Origin: Flavobacterium sharifuzzamanii
GTDB lineage: Bacteria > Bacteroidota > Bacteroidia > Flavobacteriales > Flavobacteriaceae
Length of the DNA stretch: 64,000 nucleotides
Direction of reading: 5' to 3'
NCBI RefSeq assembly: GCF_003254585.1
Contig: NZ_QJGZ01000041.1
Location: forward strand, 186,001-250,000
Made by a program: the position numbers and the translations under genes. Positions 16,241-24,782 of the stretch are shown here, piece by piece; the stretch's first letter is position 1; each line of letters opens with the position of its first letter. The notes below the pieces were generated by a model. It had not been told where the DNA came from, did not search any database, and saw only the letters and a program-made list of their open reading frames with translations.

Positions 16241-16340
16241 ATTTGAACACTTCGGATAATGTTGTAATGATTTGTTTCACACAGGTGAAATTCGTGGCAA
16301 ACTATTTTTTATTTTTAACGAATCTTATATTCCTGTAAAA

Positions 16341-18914
16341 ATGAAAATTCTTCACAGCCTTTTTGCCTTTTTTATAATGACGACGATTGTTTTCGCTCAA
16401 TCAAAACAAACAGAAGGTTTTACGGTCGAAAACGGTGTTTCAGAACAGCTGGCACATTTTCGTAAAAAACAGATTTCAGATCTTCAATACACTTTGTTTT
16501 TCGAAATTCCGAATCAGAAATCAGAAAATATAAACTCTCAACTATTTGTAAACTTGAATTTGTCTGATTTAAGTCAGCCTTTAATTTTTGATTTTAAAGA
16601 GAAAACTTCCAATATAAAAACAGTCGAAGCAAACGGAAAAAAGCTTTTGATTGTTCATGAAAACGGACATGTTGTAATTCCGGTTTCGGCTTTGGTTTTA
16701 GGGAAAAATACAGTTTCGATTTCATTCATTGCAGGTAATTTGTCATTAAACAGAAATGATGATTTCTTATATACTTTATTAGTTCCGGACCGAGCGAGTA
16801 CTTTATTTCCTTGCTTTGATCAGCCCGATTTGAAAGCGACTTATAAATTGAGACTTTCTGTTCCAAAAGATTGGTCTGTTTTGGCTGGAGCCGATGTGGT
16901 AGAGAAATTGGATAAAGGTGATTTTACGTCTTACACTTTTGGAGAATCGGATAAAATGAGCACGTATTTGTTTTCTTTTGTTGCAGGAAAATTCAAAAGC
17001 GCGACACAGAAACCAGGTTTAGAAATGACGATGTTGTATCGTGAAAATAGTCCGGAGAAATTTCGCGTAAGCGCTGATACTATTTTCAATCTACATCAAC
17101 AATCTTTAGACTTTTTAGAAAAATATACCAATTATAAATTTCCGTTTCAGAAGTTAGATTTTGCTTCAATTCCAGTTTTTCAATATGGCGGAATGGAACA
17201 TGTTGGCGCAATTCAGTACAGAGAATCTACTTTGTTCTTGGACAACAGCGCAACTGATACCGAGAAGTTAAACCGCGCCAAACTTATTGCACACGAAACC
17301 TCACACATGTGGTTTGGTGATTTGGTAACCATGAAATGGTTTGATGACGTTTGGATGAAAGAGGTTTTTGCCAACTTCATGGCAGACAAAATCATGAACC
17401 CGATTTTTCCTAAAGTCAATCATAATCTGCAGTTTTTTACGGCGCATTATCCGAGCGCTTATGCGGAAGATCGATCTTTAGGAACACATCCGATCAAGCA
17501 GCATTTGGCAAATTTGAAAGATGCAGGTTCGCTTTATGGCGCTATTATTTACAACAAAGCGCCAATTATGATGCGTCAATTGGAGGCTTCGATGGGCAAG
17601 GAAGGGTTCCAGAAAGGAATTCAAAAATACATTCTGAAATACGCCAACGACAATGCTGATTGGAATAACCTCGTAGAACTTCTTGATGCCGAAACTCCGC
17701 TTGATATGAAAAAATGGAGCGATGTCTGGGTTAATAAATCGGGGAGAGCCATTTATACAGATAAAATAGAATACGATTCTAAAAACCGAATTAAGAGCTT
17801 TGAAATTCAGCAAAAAGCAGAAGATAAATCAGAGAATATCTGGCCTCAGGTTTTTCAGATTGGTTTAGTTTATGCTAAAGAAGTGAAAGTTTTATCAGTT
17901 AATATTAATGACAAAAATACCGTTGTAAAAGAAGCTGTCGGACTTGAAAAACCACTCGCCATTGTTTACAATTATAATGGTTTTGGATATGGTGTTTTTC
18001 CGCTTGGCGGGATTAATTTAAATTATATTACCTCTTTAAAAGATGAAATGGCAAGAGCTTCGGCTTACAGCAATCTCTACGAAAATATGCTTATTGGGAA
18101 TATTTCACCCGATGATGCATTTAGATGTTATTTCAGAGGAATTCAATTAGAAGAAAATGAACTGGTTTTGCGAATTATAACTAATAATATAAACAATATA
18201 TATTGGAGATTTTTTACAGAAAAACAACAAACAATTAGTCAAAAAATGCTTGTATATACTTTGTTTGCGCGCCTGCCATCTGACTTATCTCCTAATATCA
18301 AAAAGACTTTGTTTGGTTTGTTTAGCTCAGTGGCTTATTCAGATTTGGGAAAAACAAGTTTATATAAAGTCTGGAACAGAGAAATCTCGATTCCAAACTT
18401 GAAACTTAACGAAGATGATTACACCAATATGGCGATGAATCTGGCGATTTTCAAACATCCAAAAGCCGATGAAATCTTGGAGAAAACCAGAACATCTTTT
18501 ACAAATCCTGATAAACAAAAGCGTTTTGAGTTTTTGCTTCCCTCTTTATCCAAAGATGAATCGGTTCGAAATGCGTTTATGGAATCATTAAAAGACGATG
18601 CAAACCGAGAGAAAGAATCTTGGGTTTCTGTTGGATTGGCAAATATTCATCATCCGCTTCGTCAGGAAAGTGCGCAGAAATATATTAGATTTTCATTAGA
18701 TTTGGTTGACGAAATTCAGCGAACGGGAGATATTTTCTTTCCGAAAGATTGGCTGGATAATACCGTTGGGAAATATTCATCGAAATTTGCTTTTGATGAA
18801 GTACAGCGATTCTTAAAAGAAAACCCTAATTTTAGTCCGATCTTGAAACGCAAATTGTTTCAGGCAACAGATTTGCTTTATAAAGCACAAAATATTAAAA
18901 AAGAAACCGAATGA
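16341..18914 (+). CDS. M1 family metallo-aminopeptidase, secreted
   Basis: The frame opens at 16272, but ATG at 16341 gives a proper signal peptide (MKILHSLFAFFIMTTIVFAQ), so the predicted precursor is 857 aa. The M1 motifs are intact: exopeptidase motif GGMEH (variant of GxMEN), zinc site HETSH (His318, Glu319, His322) and the third zinc ligand Glu341, 18 residues after the second His. The family removes N-terminal amino acids from peptides; this one acts in the periplasm or outside. Its last codons overlap the ATG of the DUF58 gene by 4 bases, so the two genes are co-transcribed. Confidence 0.93.
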   Translation: MKILHSLFAFFIMTTIVFAQSKQTEGFTVENGVSEQLAHFRKKQISDLQYTLFFEIPNQKSENINSQLFVNLNLSDLSQPLIFDFKEKTSNIKTVEANGKKLLIVHENGHVVIPVSALVLGKNTVSISFIAGNLSLNRNDDFLYTLLVPDRASTLFPCFDQPDLKATYKLRLSVPKDWSVLAGADVVEKLDKGDFTSYTFGESDKMSTYLFSFVAGKFKSATQKPGLEMTMLYRENSPEKFRVSADTIFNLHQQSLDFLEKYTNYKFPFQKLDFASIPVFQYGGMEHVGAIQYRESTLFLDNSATDTEKLNRAKLIAHETSHMWFGDLVTMKWFDDVWMKEVFANFMADKIMNPIFPKVNHNLQFFTAHYPSAYAEDRSLGTHPIKQHLANLKDAGSLYGAIIYNKAPIMMRQLEASMGKEGFQKGIQKYILKYANDNADWNNLVELLDAETPLDMKKWSDVWVNKSGRAIYTDKIEYDSKNRIKSFEIQQKAEDKSENIWPQVFQIGLVYAKEVKVLSVNINDKNTVVKEAVGLEKPLAIVYNYNGFGYGVFPLGGINLNYITSLKDEMARASAYSNLYENMLIGNISPDDAFRCYFRGIQLEENELVLRIITNNINNIYWRFFTEKQQTISQKMLVYTLFARLPSDLSPNIKKTLFGLFSSVAYSDLGKTSLYKVWNREISIPNLKLNEDDYTNMAMNLAIFKHPKADEILEKTRTSFTNPDKQKRFEFLLPSLSKDESVRNAFMESLKDDANREKESWVSVGLANIHHPLRQESAQKYIRFSLDLVDEIQRTGDIFFPKDWLDNTVGKYSSKFAFDEVQRFLKENPNFSPILKRKLFQATDLLYKAQNIKKETE

Positions 18915-19837
18915 AAATTGAATCGGAAATAGAAAAAGTCTCCAGTTTTCAGCACCTCGAAATGCTGGCGAATCAGATTGTGGAAGGTTTTATATCGGGA
19001 ATGCACAAGAGTCCGTTTCATGGATTTTCGGCTGAATTTGCTGAGCATAAAGTGTATAATGCAGGTGAAAGCACTAAACATATCGACTGGAAATTGTTTG
19101 CCAAAACGGATCGTTTGTACACGAAACGTTTTGAGGAAGAAACCAATTTGCGCTGTCATTTGATTATCGATAATTCGTCATCAATGCATTATCCTGAACT
19201 AAAATCAAATCAGCCTTTTTATGAAAAGAAGATTGGATTTGCGGTTTTGGCTTCGGCGGTTTTAATGAATATTTTAAAGAAACAGCGCGATGCCGTTGGT
19301 TTGAGCGTTTTCTCAGACAAATACGAATATTACGCTCCAGAGAAAGGAAGTGATCGTCACCATAGAATGCTTTTGAATAAACTGGAAGAATTATTGGTTC
19401 AGCCAAAAGTCAAAAAAACGACTGATACGATTACCTATTTGCATCAGATTGCGGAGAAAATGCATCGCCGTTCGATGATTATTTTGTTTACCGATATGTT
19501 TCAGACGGAAGATGATGAAAAGCTTTTTAATGCATTACAGCATCTTAAACACAACAAACATAAAGTAGTTTTGTTTCATGTAGTTGATAATGAAACCGAA
19601 TTGAAGTTTGATTTTGATAACACACCAAGAAAGTTTATCGACTTAGAATCTGGAGAAGAGGTTTCGATTTTTGCTGATAACGTAAAAGAGCAATATGAAA
19701 ATAGGGTAGAAGCTTATTTTAAAAACTTGGCTTTAACTTGTGCAAAGAACCAAATTAAGTACGTTCCGGTAAATGTTGGTGATAATTTTGAAAAAATATT
19801 GACTACATATTTGGTTGAAAAACAAAACTTTGGATAA
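18911..19837 (+). CDS. DUF58 domain protein (vWA-like)
   Basis: A 308-residue protein of the DUF58 family. Signature region: GESTKHIDWKLFAKTDRLYT followed by KRFEEETNL, then a vWA-type MIDAS motif HLIIDNSSSMHY. The rest has alternating strands and helices of a von Willebrand A fold. DUF58 proteins usually travel with MoxR AAA ATPases in putative metal-dependent chaperone loci; no moxR gene is visible here. It overlaps the aminopeptidase stop by 4 bases (ATGA). Function unknown. Confidence 0.88.
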   Translation: MKIESEIEKVSSFQHLEMLANQIVEGFISGMHKSPFHGFSAEFAEHKVYNAGESTKHIDWKLFAKTDRLYTKRFEEETNLRCHLIIDNSSSMHYPELKSNQPFYEKKIGFAVLASAVLMNILKKQRDAVGLSVFSDKYEYYAPEKGSDRHHRMLLNKLEELLVQPKVKKTTDTITYLHQIAEKMHRRSMIILFTDMFQTEDDEKLFNALQHLKHNKHKVVLFHVVDNETELKFDFDNTPRKFIDLESGEEVSIFADNVKEQYENRVEAYFKNLALTCAKNQIKYVPVNVGDNFEKILTTYLVEKQNFG

Positions 19838-19875
19838 TATTTTGAAAAATAATTTCATTTTTTTTATAAAAACGC

Positions 19876-19905
19876 TTGCAGAAATGAAATTCTGTTATAT
19901 CTTTG
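19876..19905 (+). promoter_or_regulatory. Promoter of the first tRNA-Asp
   Basis: TTG (19876-19878), 19-base spacer, TATCTTTG (19898-19905): a full match to TTG-N(17-23)-TAnnTTTG, ending 18 bases before the tRNA. Confidence 0.8.
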
Positions 19906-19923
19906 CAACCGCAATAACGCAGA

Positions 19924-19997
19924 GGTTTGGTAGTTCAGTTGGTTAGAATACATGCCTGTCACGCATGGGGTCGCGGGTTCGAGTCCCGTCCAGACCG
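19924..19997 (+). tRNA. tRNA-Asp (anticodon GTC)
   Basis: 74 bases without encoded CCA. Acceptor stem GGTTTGG pairs with CCAGACC (one G-T pair); D-arm TAGTTCAGTTGGTTAGAATA; anticodon arm ATGCCTGTCACGCAT with GTC; T-arm GCGGGTTCGAGTCCCGT; discriminator G, as in other tRNA-Asp. Confidence 0.97.
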
Positions 19998-20007
19998 CAA
20001 TATTGGG

Positions 20008-20036
20008 AAAGCCTTTCTTAACAGAAAGGCTTTTTT
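20008..20036 (+). terminator. Terminator of the first tRNA-Asp
   Basis: Stem AAAGCCTTTCT / AGAAAGGCTTT and a T-run. It is nearly identical to the hairpin after the second tRNA-Asp. Confidence 0.9.
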
Positions 20037-20118
20037 GCCCAAATACGGTATCTAAGATTAGTTGTGTTGTTTTGCTACGACTTTGTAACTCGTAGCTGGT
20101 TTAGTAGTTAGACCAATG

Positions 20119-20150
20119 AAAAGCTTTCCACTTTTGTGGATGGCTTTTTT
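20119..20150 (+). terminator. Terminator-like hairpin without an obvious gene
   Basis: AAAAGCTTTCCAC pairs with GTGGATGGCTTTT around a TTTT loop, followed by T residues. No gene precedes it closely, so it may be left over from a lost transcription unit. Confidence 0.5.
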
Positions 20151-20210
20151 GATTTAAAACACTTTTGTTTTTTTTTATTTTTACCGCAAAGAGCGCAAAG
20201 GTTTACGCAA

Positions 20211-20228
20211 TCCCGATAGCTATCGGGA
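20211..20228. repeat. 18-bp perfect palindrome, first copy
   Basis: TCCCGATAGCTATCGGGA. The same 18-mer is at 20566-20583, and a half copy lies near 58473. Both full copies interrupt CGCAAAG-type repeats. Confidence 0.85.
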
Positions 20229-20421
20229 GCAAAGATATTTTCTAAAGAATGCAAAGTTCGCAAAGCTTAATTAATTTTAAGCTTTGCGATTTTTTTTTGC
20301 TTAATTCTGATTTTAACGTAACAGTTTGTCATTTCGAGGAACGAGACTCGAGCGATAGCGAATAGGCAAAGCAAATCTTCGCAAGTAACTCAACAAAGAT
20401 TTTCCATTCATTATATAAAAA

Positions 20422-20495
20422 CATAGCCCGTGGTTTCAACCACGGGGACACAATGGATATAAATACGTCTCCCGTGGTTGAAACCACGGGCTATG
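20422..20495. repeat. Nested palindrome with CCCGTGGTTTCAACCACGGG
   Basis: CATAG + CCCGTGGTTTCAACCACGGG at 20422-20446 is mirrored by CCCGTGGTTGAAACCACGGG + CTATG at 20471-20495. Each arm is itself a near-perfect palindrome, so the DNA can fold as one long hairpin or two short ones. Confidence 0.85.
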
Positions 20496-20565
20496 CTTAA
20501 ATCAGGATGAATATTTCTATATGAAAAAGCCTTTGTCAAAGCTTTAAACTTTGCGGACTTTGCGT

Positions 20566-20583
20566 TCCCGATAGCTATCGGGA
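20566..20583. repeat. 18-bp perfect palindrome, second copy
   Basis: TCCCGATAGCTATCGGGA, identical to 20211-20228. Confidence 0.85.
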
Positions 20584-20700
20584 TAGTGCTCTTAGCGGTT
20601 AAGTAAAAGAAAGTTCCTACTTTTTGATTAAAACTTGAATTTTTAAAATATTGGATTTTAACCAATTAAAAAAATGTCTAAATTTTATTTGAAAAAACGC

Positions 20701-20730
20701 TTGCAGAAACGAAAATCTGTTGTATTTTTG
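20701..20730 (+). promoter_or_regulatory. Promoter of the second tRNA-Asp
   Basis: TTG (20701-20703), 19-base spacer, TATTTTTG (20723-20730). Flanking bases match the first tRNA-Asp promoter, so the whole unit was duplicated. Confidence 0.8.
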
Positions 20731-20747
20731 CACTCGCAATAACGCAG

Positions 20748-20821
20748 GGTTTGGTAGTTCAGTTGGTTAGAATACATGCCTGTCACGCATGGGGTCGCGG
20801 GTTCGAGTCCCGTCCAGACCG
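20748..20821 (+). tRNA. tRNA-Asp (anticodon GTC), second copy
   Basis: 74 bases, identical to the first copy at 19924-19997 in the mature region as far as I can read. Same acceptor stem, GTC anticodon and T-arm. Confidence 0.97.
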
Positions 20822-20832
20822 CCTAAGTTGTT

Positions 20833-20865
20833 AAAAGCCTTTCTTAACGGAAAGGCTTTTTTTTT
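20833..20865 (+). terminator. Terminator of the second tRNA-Asp
   Basis: Stem AAAAGCCTTTC / GAAAGGCTTTT with a long T-run. Confidence 0.9.
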
Positions 20866-20899
20866 GTTTAACCGCAAAGTTTTGTATTACTCACTCTGA

Positions 20900-21003
20900 T
20901 TTGTCATTTCGACGAAGGAGAAATCTTCACAAGAAGCTCCACAAAGATTGAATTATAGCGACGGAGCTACTTACGGAGATTTCTCCTTCGTCGAAATGAC
21001 AAA
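20900..21003. repeat. Palindromic repeat, GTCATTTCGACGAAGGAGAA family
   Basis: A left arm TTTGTCATTTCGACGAAGGA... from 20900 is mirrored by a right arm ending TCGTCGAAATGACAAA at about 21003. The loop contains AAGAAGCTCCACAAAGATTG. It is related to the elements at 5515, 26416 and 28153. Confidence 0.8.
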
Positions 21004-21092
21004 CGTTGTGGAATTGAAATTTGGAATTTCAGATATTGGAATTTAATTTCCTTATCTTTAATATAACGAAAAAAGTGCTGTATTAAACACCA

Positions 21093-21914
21093 ATGGAACA
21101 TTCCGGTCAAAAACTCGATAAATATTACATCAAGAAAGTAGATGCAGATAAAAAAAGCATTTATTGCCACCACGATTTGATGGGAGAATTGTTTATTCCA
21201 CCACACAGACATGTTAAAGCACAATTGCTTTATGCAGAAGGTGATGTTGTTTTTGTGACTACAGAGACCAAAACTTATTTTTTGCCAGCAAGACATTTTA
21301 TTTGGATTCCGAGTGGAGTGGAGCATAGTATCGAGCCGAAATCGGAAAGTGTGACAATGCGAAATCTGTATTTTCCTGTTGAAAAAGACGAAGATGACTT
21401 TTATAAAATAGAAGGAATTTATCCGGTTAATAATTTATTGCTGCAAATGATGCTTTTTACCAATCGATGGAATGGTGATCTTAAAAAAGGAACTCCAAAC
21501 TTTGCCATTGCCAAAGCGATAAAAGCGATTCTTCCTCAAATATGCACCAATAATCTTCCTTTAGAATTACCACAGCCAAAAGACAAACGACTTGGAAAGA
21601 TTCTTCGTCATATTGAAAATAACCTCGGAGAAACGATTCTGTTTGCCGATGTAGCTCACGAATTTGGTTTCAGCGAACGCTCTTTGTATCGCTTGTTTCA
21701 GAAAGATCTAGGTATGTCGTTTATTCAGTATTATACCATTAGAAGAATTTTAAAAGCGATTGAACTTTTATTAGAAAGAAAACTTTCAGTAAAAGAGGTA
21801 GCCGAAGAAGTTGGTTACAACAGTGTTCCTACTTTCAGCAACACTTTCTTCAAAATTTTAGGACAAAGACCTTCCGATTACTTAAATGGTGAGGAGATTT
21901 TGGAAAGTAAATAG
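21093..21914 (+). CDS. AraC-family transcriptional regulator
   Basis: A 273-residue regulator. N-terminal cupin-like sensor domain (LFIPPHRHVKAQLLYAEGDV, then ARHFIWIPSGVEHSI, a typical AraC-cupin His pattern). C-terminal double helix-turn-helix from about residue 165: ETILFADVAHEFGFSERSLY and RLFQKDLGMSFIQYY, then VKEVAEEVGYNSVPTFSNTF. It lies 370 bases upstream of, and in the same direction as, a three-gene efflux operon that it may control; this is inferred from position. Confidence 0.92.
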   Translation: MEHSGQKLDKYYIKKVDADKKSIYCHHDLMGELFIPPHRHVKAQLLYAEGDVVFVTTETKTYFLPARHFIWIPSGVEHSIEPKSESVTMRNLYFPVEKDEDDFYKIEGIYPVNNLLLQMMLFTNRWNGDLKKGTPNFAIAKAIKAILPQICTNNLPLELPQPKDKRLGKILRHIENNLGETILFADVAHEFGFSERSLYRLFQKDLGMSFIQYYTIRRILKAIELLLERKLSVKEVAEEVGYNSVPTFSNTFFKILGQRPSDYLNGEEILESK

Positions 21915-22283
21915 TTTTTATTTCACGCAGATTTTAATAGATTTTAGCTGATTTTGCAGATTCTTTTTATTCAATGCGAAAAAAAATCTAGCAGATTCCG
22001 CAGGTTTCAGAGATTTTTAAATGCTTTATAATCTGGACAATCTGACAAATCTGCGAGAGTAAAAAGAAAAATCTGCGCGCATCTGCTAAAATCTATTAAA
22101 ATCTGCGTGAAATTTCACAAACTAAATCTGTTTTGTAATAAATTGTTTTTCAGCGCTTTAATATAACGTTTTCGGAAAATGGAATTTTAACGTTTGTCCG
22201 AAATGAATATGTTCTTGGCTTTTTAGAATTATCAGTCACCAGAAAAATGAAGGAACTTTGCAGCATCAAATATTTAATTATTC
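21915..22283. other. Gene-free stretch dominated by a large hairpin
   Basis: 369 bases. The inverted repeat at 21921-22112 fills the first half. The second half has ATAACGTTTTCGGAAAATGG and AACGTTTGTCCGAAATG, an imperfect inverted pair (~22162-22206) that could be an operator for the AraC-type regulator. No TAnnTTTG box found before the efflux operon. Confidence 0.55.
21921..22112. repeat. Inverted repeat with perfect 27-bp arms
   Basis: 21921-21947 (TTTCACGCAGATTTTAATAG...) is the exact reverse complement of 22086-22112. The interior has more AATCTGC words in both orientations. It follows the AraC-type gene and may terminate it. Confidence 0.85.
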
Positions 22284-23639
22284 ATGTTCCTTAAAACAAC
22301 AAATTCTACAGACGATTGTTTTCCCAGAATCCTGCTGTTAATCTTAATTGTGTTAGCATTCAATGGCTTACAAGCGCAGGAAGTTCATACTGTTTCATTG
22401 CAAGAAGCTTTGAAGCTGGCTAAAGAAAACAACAAAAAAATCCTTAGATCTCAATTGGAGGTCACGCTCTCAGAGCAGAATATCAAAGAAAGAAAAGAAC
22501 TCCGACTGCCAGACGTACAGTTAAACGGCATGTATTCTCGAATTACGAATATTACCGAATTTAAAGGAAGCGGGTTTTTAAAAGACAAAGAAGTTACACC
22601 GGCAATTCCTGAAATTTATGAGGTCAATTCGACTTTTAAAATGCCAATTTATGCTGGAAATAAGATTAATAATGCCATCAAAATTGCCAATCAGGAAAGC
22701 GAAATTGCCAAAATAAAAACCGAAAAGGCCGAAAATGATATCGAGCTTGAAGTGGTGGCAAACTATCTGGCAATTTATAAAATGATGGAACTTCAGAAAA
22801 TATTCGAAGAAAACATCAAAGAAGAAAAAAGTCGATTGAAAGAAGTACAATCGCTTCAAAAATATGGAACGGTTACGAAAAACGAGGTTATTCGTGCCGA
22901 ATTACAGCTTTCAGATCGCGAATTGAATGCGTTAACTAACTCCAAAAACATTAAAATCGCACTTCACGATCTGAAAACGCTGATCCAGATTCCAGAAAAC
23001 GAAGAAATTGCGATTGACACAACATCGAGTTTGGACGAAATGAATGGTTTGGATCCGTATGATTTTTATATGACTAAAGCTCTGCAGAACGAAGAAATGC
23101 GTATTGCTAGTCAGGAGCTGAATATCAGTAAAACCGAACTGAAAATGGTAAAAGGAAACTATTTGCCAAGCGTTCATTTCTTTGGGAATTACGGTTTTTA
23201 TTATCCGAACTATAAATTCTTTCCGCCCAATCCGTATCTGTATACTTTAGGACAAGTTGGTATTGAAGCTACTTTTGATCTTTCGTCTTTATATAAAAAT
23301 AAAACCAAAATGGAGCAGGCGAACACCAAAATCAAATGGCAGGAAATGCAGAATGAAATTGTAAAAGAGGAAATTCAGGACAAGTTGTATAAAGAGCATA
23401 CACAGTATCAGGAAATTCTTGAAAAGTTTGTTGTTGTTGACAAGGCATTGGACTTGGCTGACGAAAATTACCGAATTGTAAAGCTGAAATACTTAAACCA
23501 ACTGGTTTTAATTACCGAAATGGTTGACGCCGATAATGCTTTGCTACAAGCGAAATACAACAAAATTTCTACGCGATTGGATGCGGTTTTAAAACATTAT
23601 GAACTGCTTCATACGGCTGGAATGCTTCCGCAGAGCTAG
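22284..23639 (+). CDS. TolC-family outer-membrane efflux protein
   Basis: A 451-residue protein with a signal peptide (ILLLILIVLAFNGLQAQ) and two OEP repeats of long coiled coils: VSLQEALKLAKENNKKILRS, EIAKIKTEKAENDIELEVVA, and in the second half QALNISKTELKMVKGNYLPS-like residues (written here ASQELNISKTELKMVKGNYL). It forms the outer-membrane channel of a tripartite pump with the next two genes. The N-terminal extension before the signal core is about 15 residues. Ends 92 bases before the adaptor gene. Confidence 0.9.
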   Translation: MFLKTTNSTDDCFPRILLLILIVLAFNGLQAQEVHTVSLQEALKLAKENNKKILRSQLEVTLSEQNIKERKELRLPDVQLNGMYSRITNITEFKGSGFLKDKEVTPAIPEIYEVNSTFKMPIYAGNKINNAIKIANQESEIAKIKTEKAENDIELEVVANYLAIYKMMELQKIFEENIKEEKSRLKEVQSLQKYGTVTKNEVIRAELQLSDRELNALTNSKNIKIALHDLKTLIQIPENEEIAIDTTSSLDEMNGLDPYDFYMTKALQNEEMRIASQELNISKTELKMVKGNYLPSVHFFGNYGFYYPNYKFFPPNPYLYTLGQVGIEATFDLSSLYKNKTKMEQANTKIKWQEMQNEIVKEEIQDKLYKEHTQYQEILEKFVVVDKALDLADENYRIVKLKYLNQLVLITEMVDADNALLQAKYNKISTRLDAVLKHYELLHTAGMLPQS

Positions 23640-23731
23640 ATGGTGAGAGGTTTTTAGAGGAAAGAGGCAAGAAGAAAGATATCCGAAGAAAAAGATTTTT
23701 AGAAAAGAACTAAGTAAAGAGATTAAAGAAT

Positions 23732-24781
23732 ATGGTTAAGATAAAAAATGAAACTAGAAGAAATAAAACGTTTCATATACTAATAACAATTATTGCGTGT
23801 GTGCTTGTTATAAGCGGTGTTATTTTAGGAATTTGGTTTTATGTGTTCAACAGAAATCACGAAGAAACCAATGACGCGCAAGTCGAACAATATGTAACGC
23901 CAATTATGTCGCGTATTACGGGTTACGTTCAGGAAGTTCGTTTTAACGAAAATCAGTTTGTGCATAAAGGAGATACTTTGGTTGTGATTGACAATCGTGA
24001 ATATAAATCAAAATTGAATGTGGCTCTTGCCGATGTTCAAAACGCACAGCAAAACAGCGTTGTGGCGCAGAAAAATGCTATAAATACAGCAAGTGCAACG
24101 GCGATAAACGAAGCGCAGTTAGAAGCAGCAAAATCGAATCTTTGGAAAACCAAATTGGAATACGAAAGATACAAAGCTTTGGTAAGCGAAGAAGCGGCTA
24201 CTTCTCAGCAATTAGAGAAAGTAAAAGCAGATTACGAATCGGCTCAGGCGCATTTTCAGGAAATGAAAAATAGAATTCATTCATCTGCTTTGAGTACTTC
24301 TGTTGCCGAAGCAAATGTTCCGACAACGCAAACGAATATTGCATCCAAACAAGCTGTTGCAGATAATGCTGCTTTATTTCTTTCGTACACCATAATTACA
24401 GCGCCTTATGACGGCTGGGTTGGAAAACGAACTTTACAGCCAGGACAATTGGTAAAAGAAGGTCAGTCTTTATTGTCAATTGTAAGTAAAGAAAAATGGA
24501 TTACGGCCAATTTTAAAGAAACGCAATTGCAATATTTAACCGTTGGGCAAGATGTTGAAATAAAAGCTGACGCTTTGAGCGATAAAACTTTTGTTGGTAC
24601 AATTGCCTCTTTATCGCCTGCGAGCGGGGCAAGATTTTCATTGCTTCCTCCAGATAATGCAACGGGTAACTTCGTAAAAATCGAACAAAGAATTCCGGTT
24701 AGAATTCAATTAAAAGACAGCGACAAACAAGCCGACTTTTTAAGAGCGGGAATGAATATTACTGTGATCGCAGCACACTAA
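23732..24781 (+). CDS. HlyD/EmrA-type membrane-fusion adaptor
   Basis: A 349-residue periplasmic adaptor with one N-terminal transmembrane helix (about residues 12-35, HILITIIACVLVISGVILGI). It has the HlyD lipoyl half-motifs NDAQVEQYVTPIMSRITGYV and later TIITAPYDGWVGKRTLQPGQ, an alpha-hairpin between them, and a beta-barrel region (VEIKADALSDKTFVGTI). It connects the MFS pump to the TolC-like channel. The next gene starts 1 base after its stop. Confidence 0.92.
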   Translation: MVKIKNETRRNKTFHILITIIACVLVISGVILGIWFYVFNRNHEETNDAQVEQYVTPIMSRITGYVQEVRFNENQFVHKGDTLVVIDNREYKSKLNVALADVQNAQQNSVVAQKNAINTASATAINEAQLEAAKSNLWKTKLEYERYKALVSEEAATSQQLEKVKADYESAQAHFQEMKNRIHSSALSTSVAEANVPTTQTNIASKQAVADNAALFLSYTIITAPYDGWVGKRTLQPGQLVKEGQSLLSIVSKEKWITANFKETQLQYLTVGQDVEIKADALSDKTFVGTIASLSPASGARFSLLPPDNATGNFVKIEQRIPVRIQLKDSDKQADFLRAGMNITVIAAH

Positions 24782-24782
24782 A

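Larger units (their letters stand above)
20037..20694. other. 658-base repeat-filled spacer between the two tRNA-Asp units
   Basis: No convincing gene. It holds the inverted repeat GCTACGA/TCGTAGC (20074-20096), a terminator-like hairpin with T-run (20119-20150), CGCAAAG-type repeats (~20184-20290 and 20549-20600), two TCCCGATAGCTATCGGGA palindromes, a half copy of the GTTTGTCATTTCGAGGAAC element (~20324-20400) and the nested palindrome at 20422-20495. Confidence 0.75.

Noticed and set aside
20411-20665. 84-codon frame in the tRNA-Asp spacer
   Set aside because: It consists of palindromic repeats and has no start context or homology.
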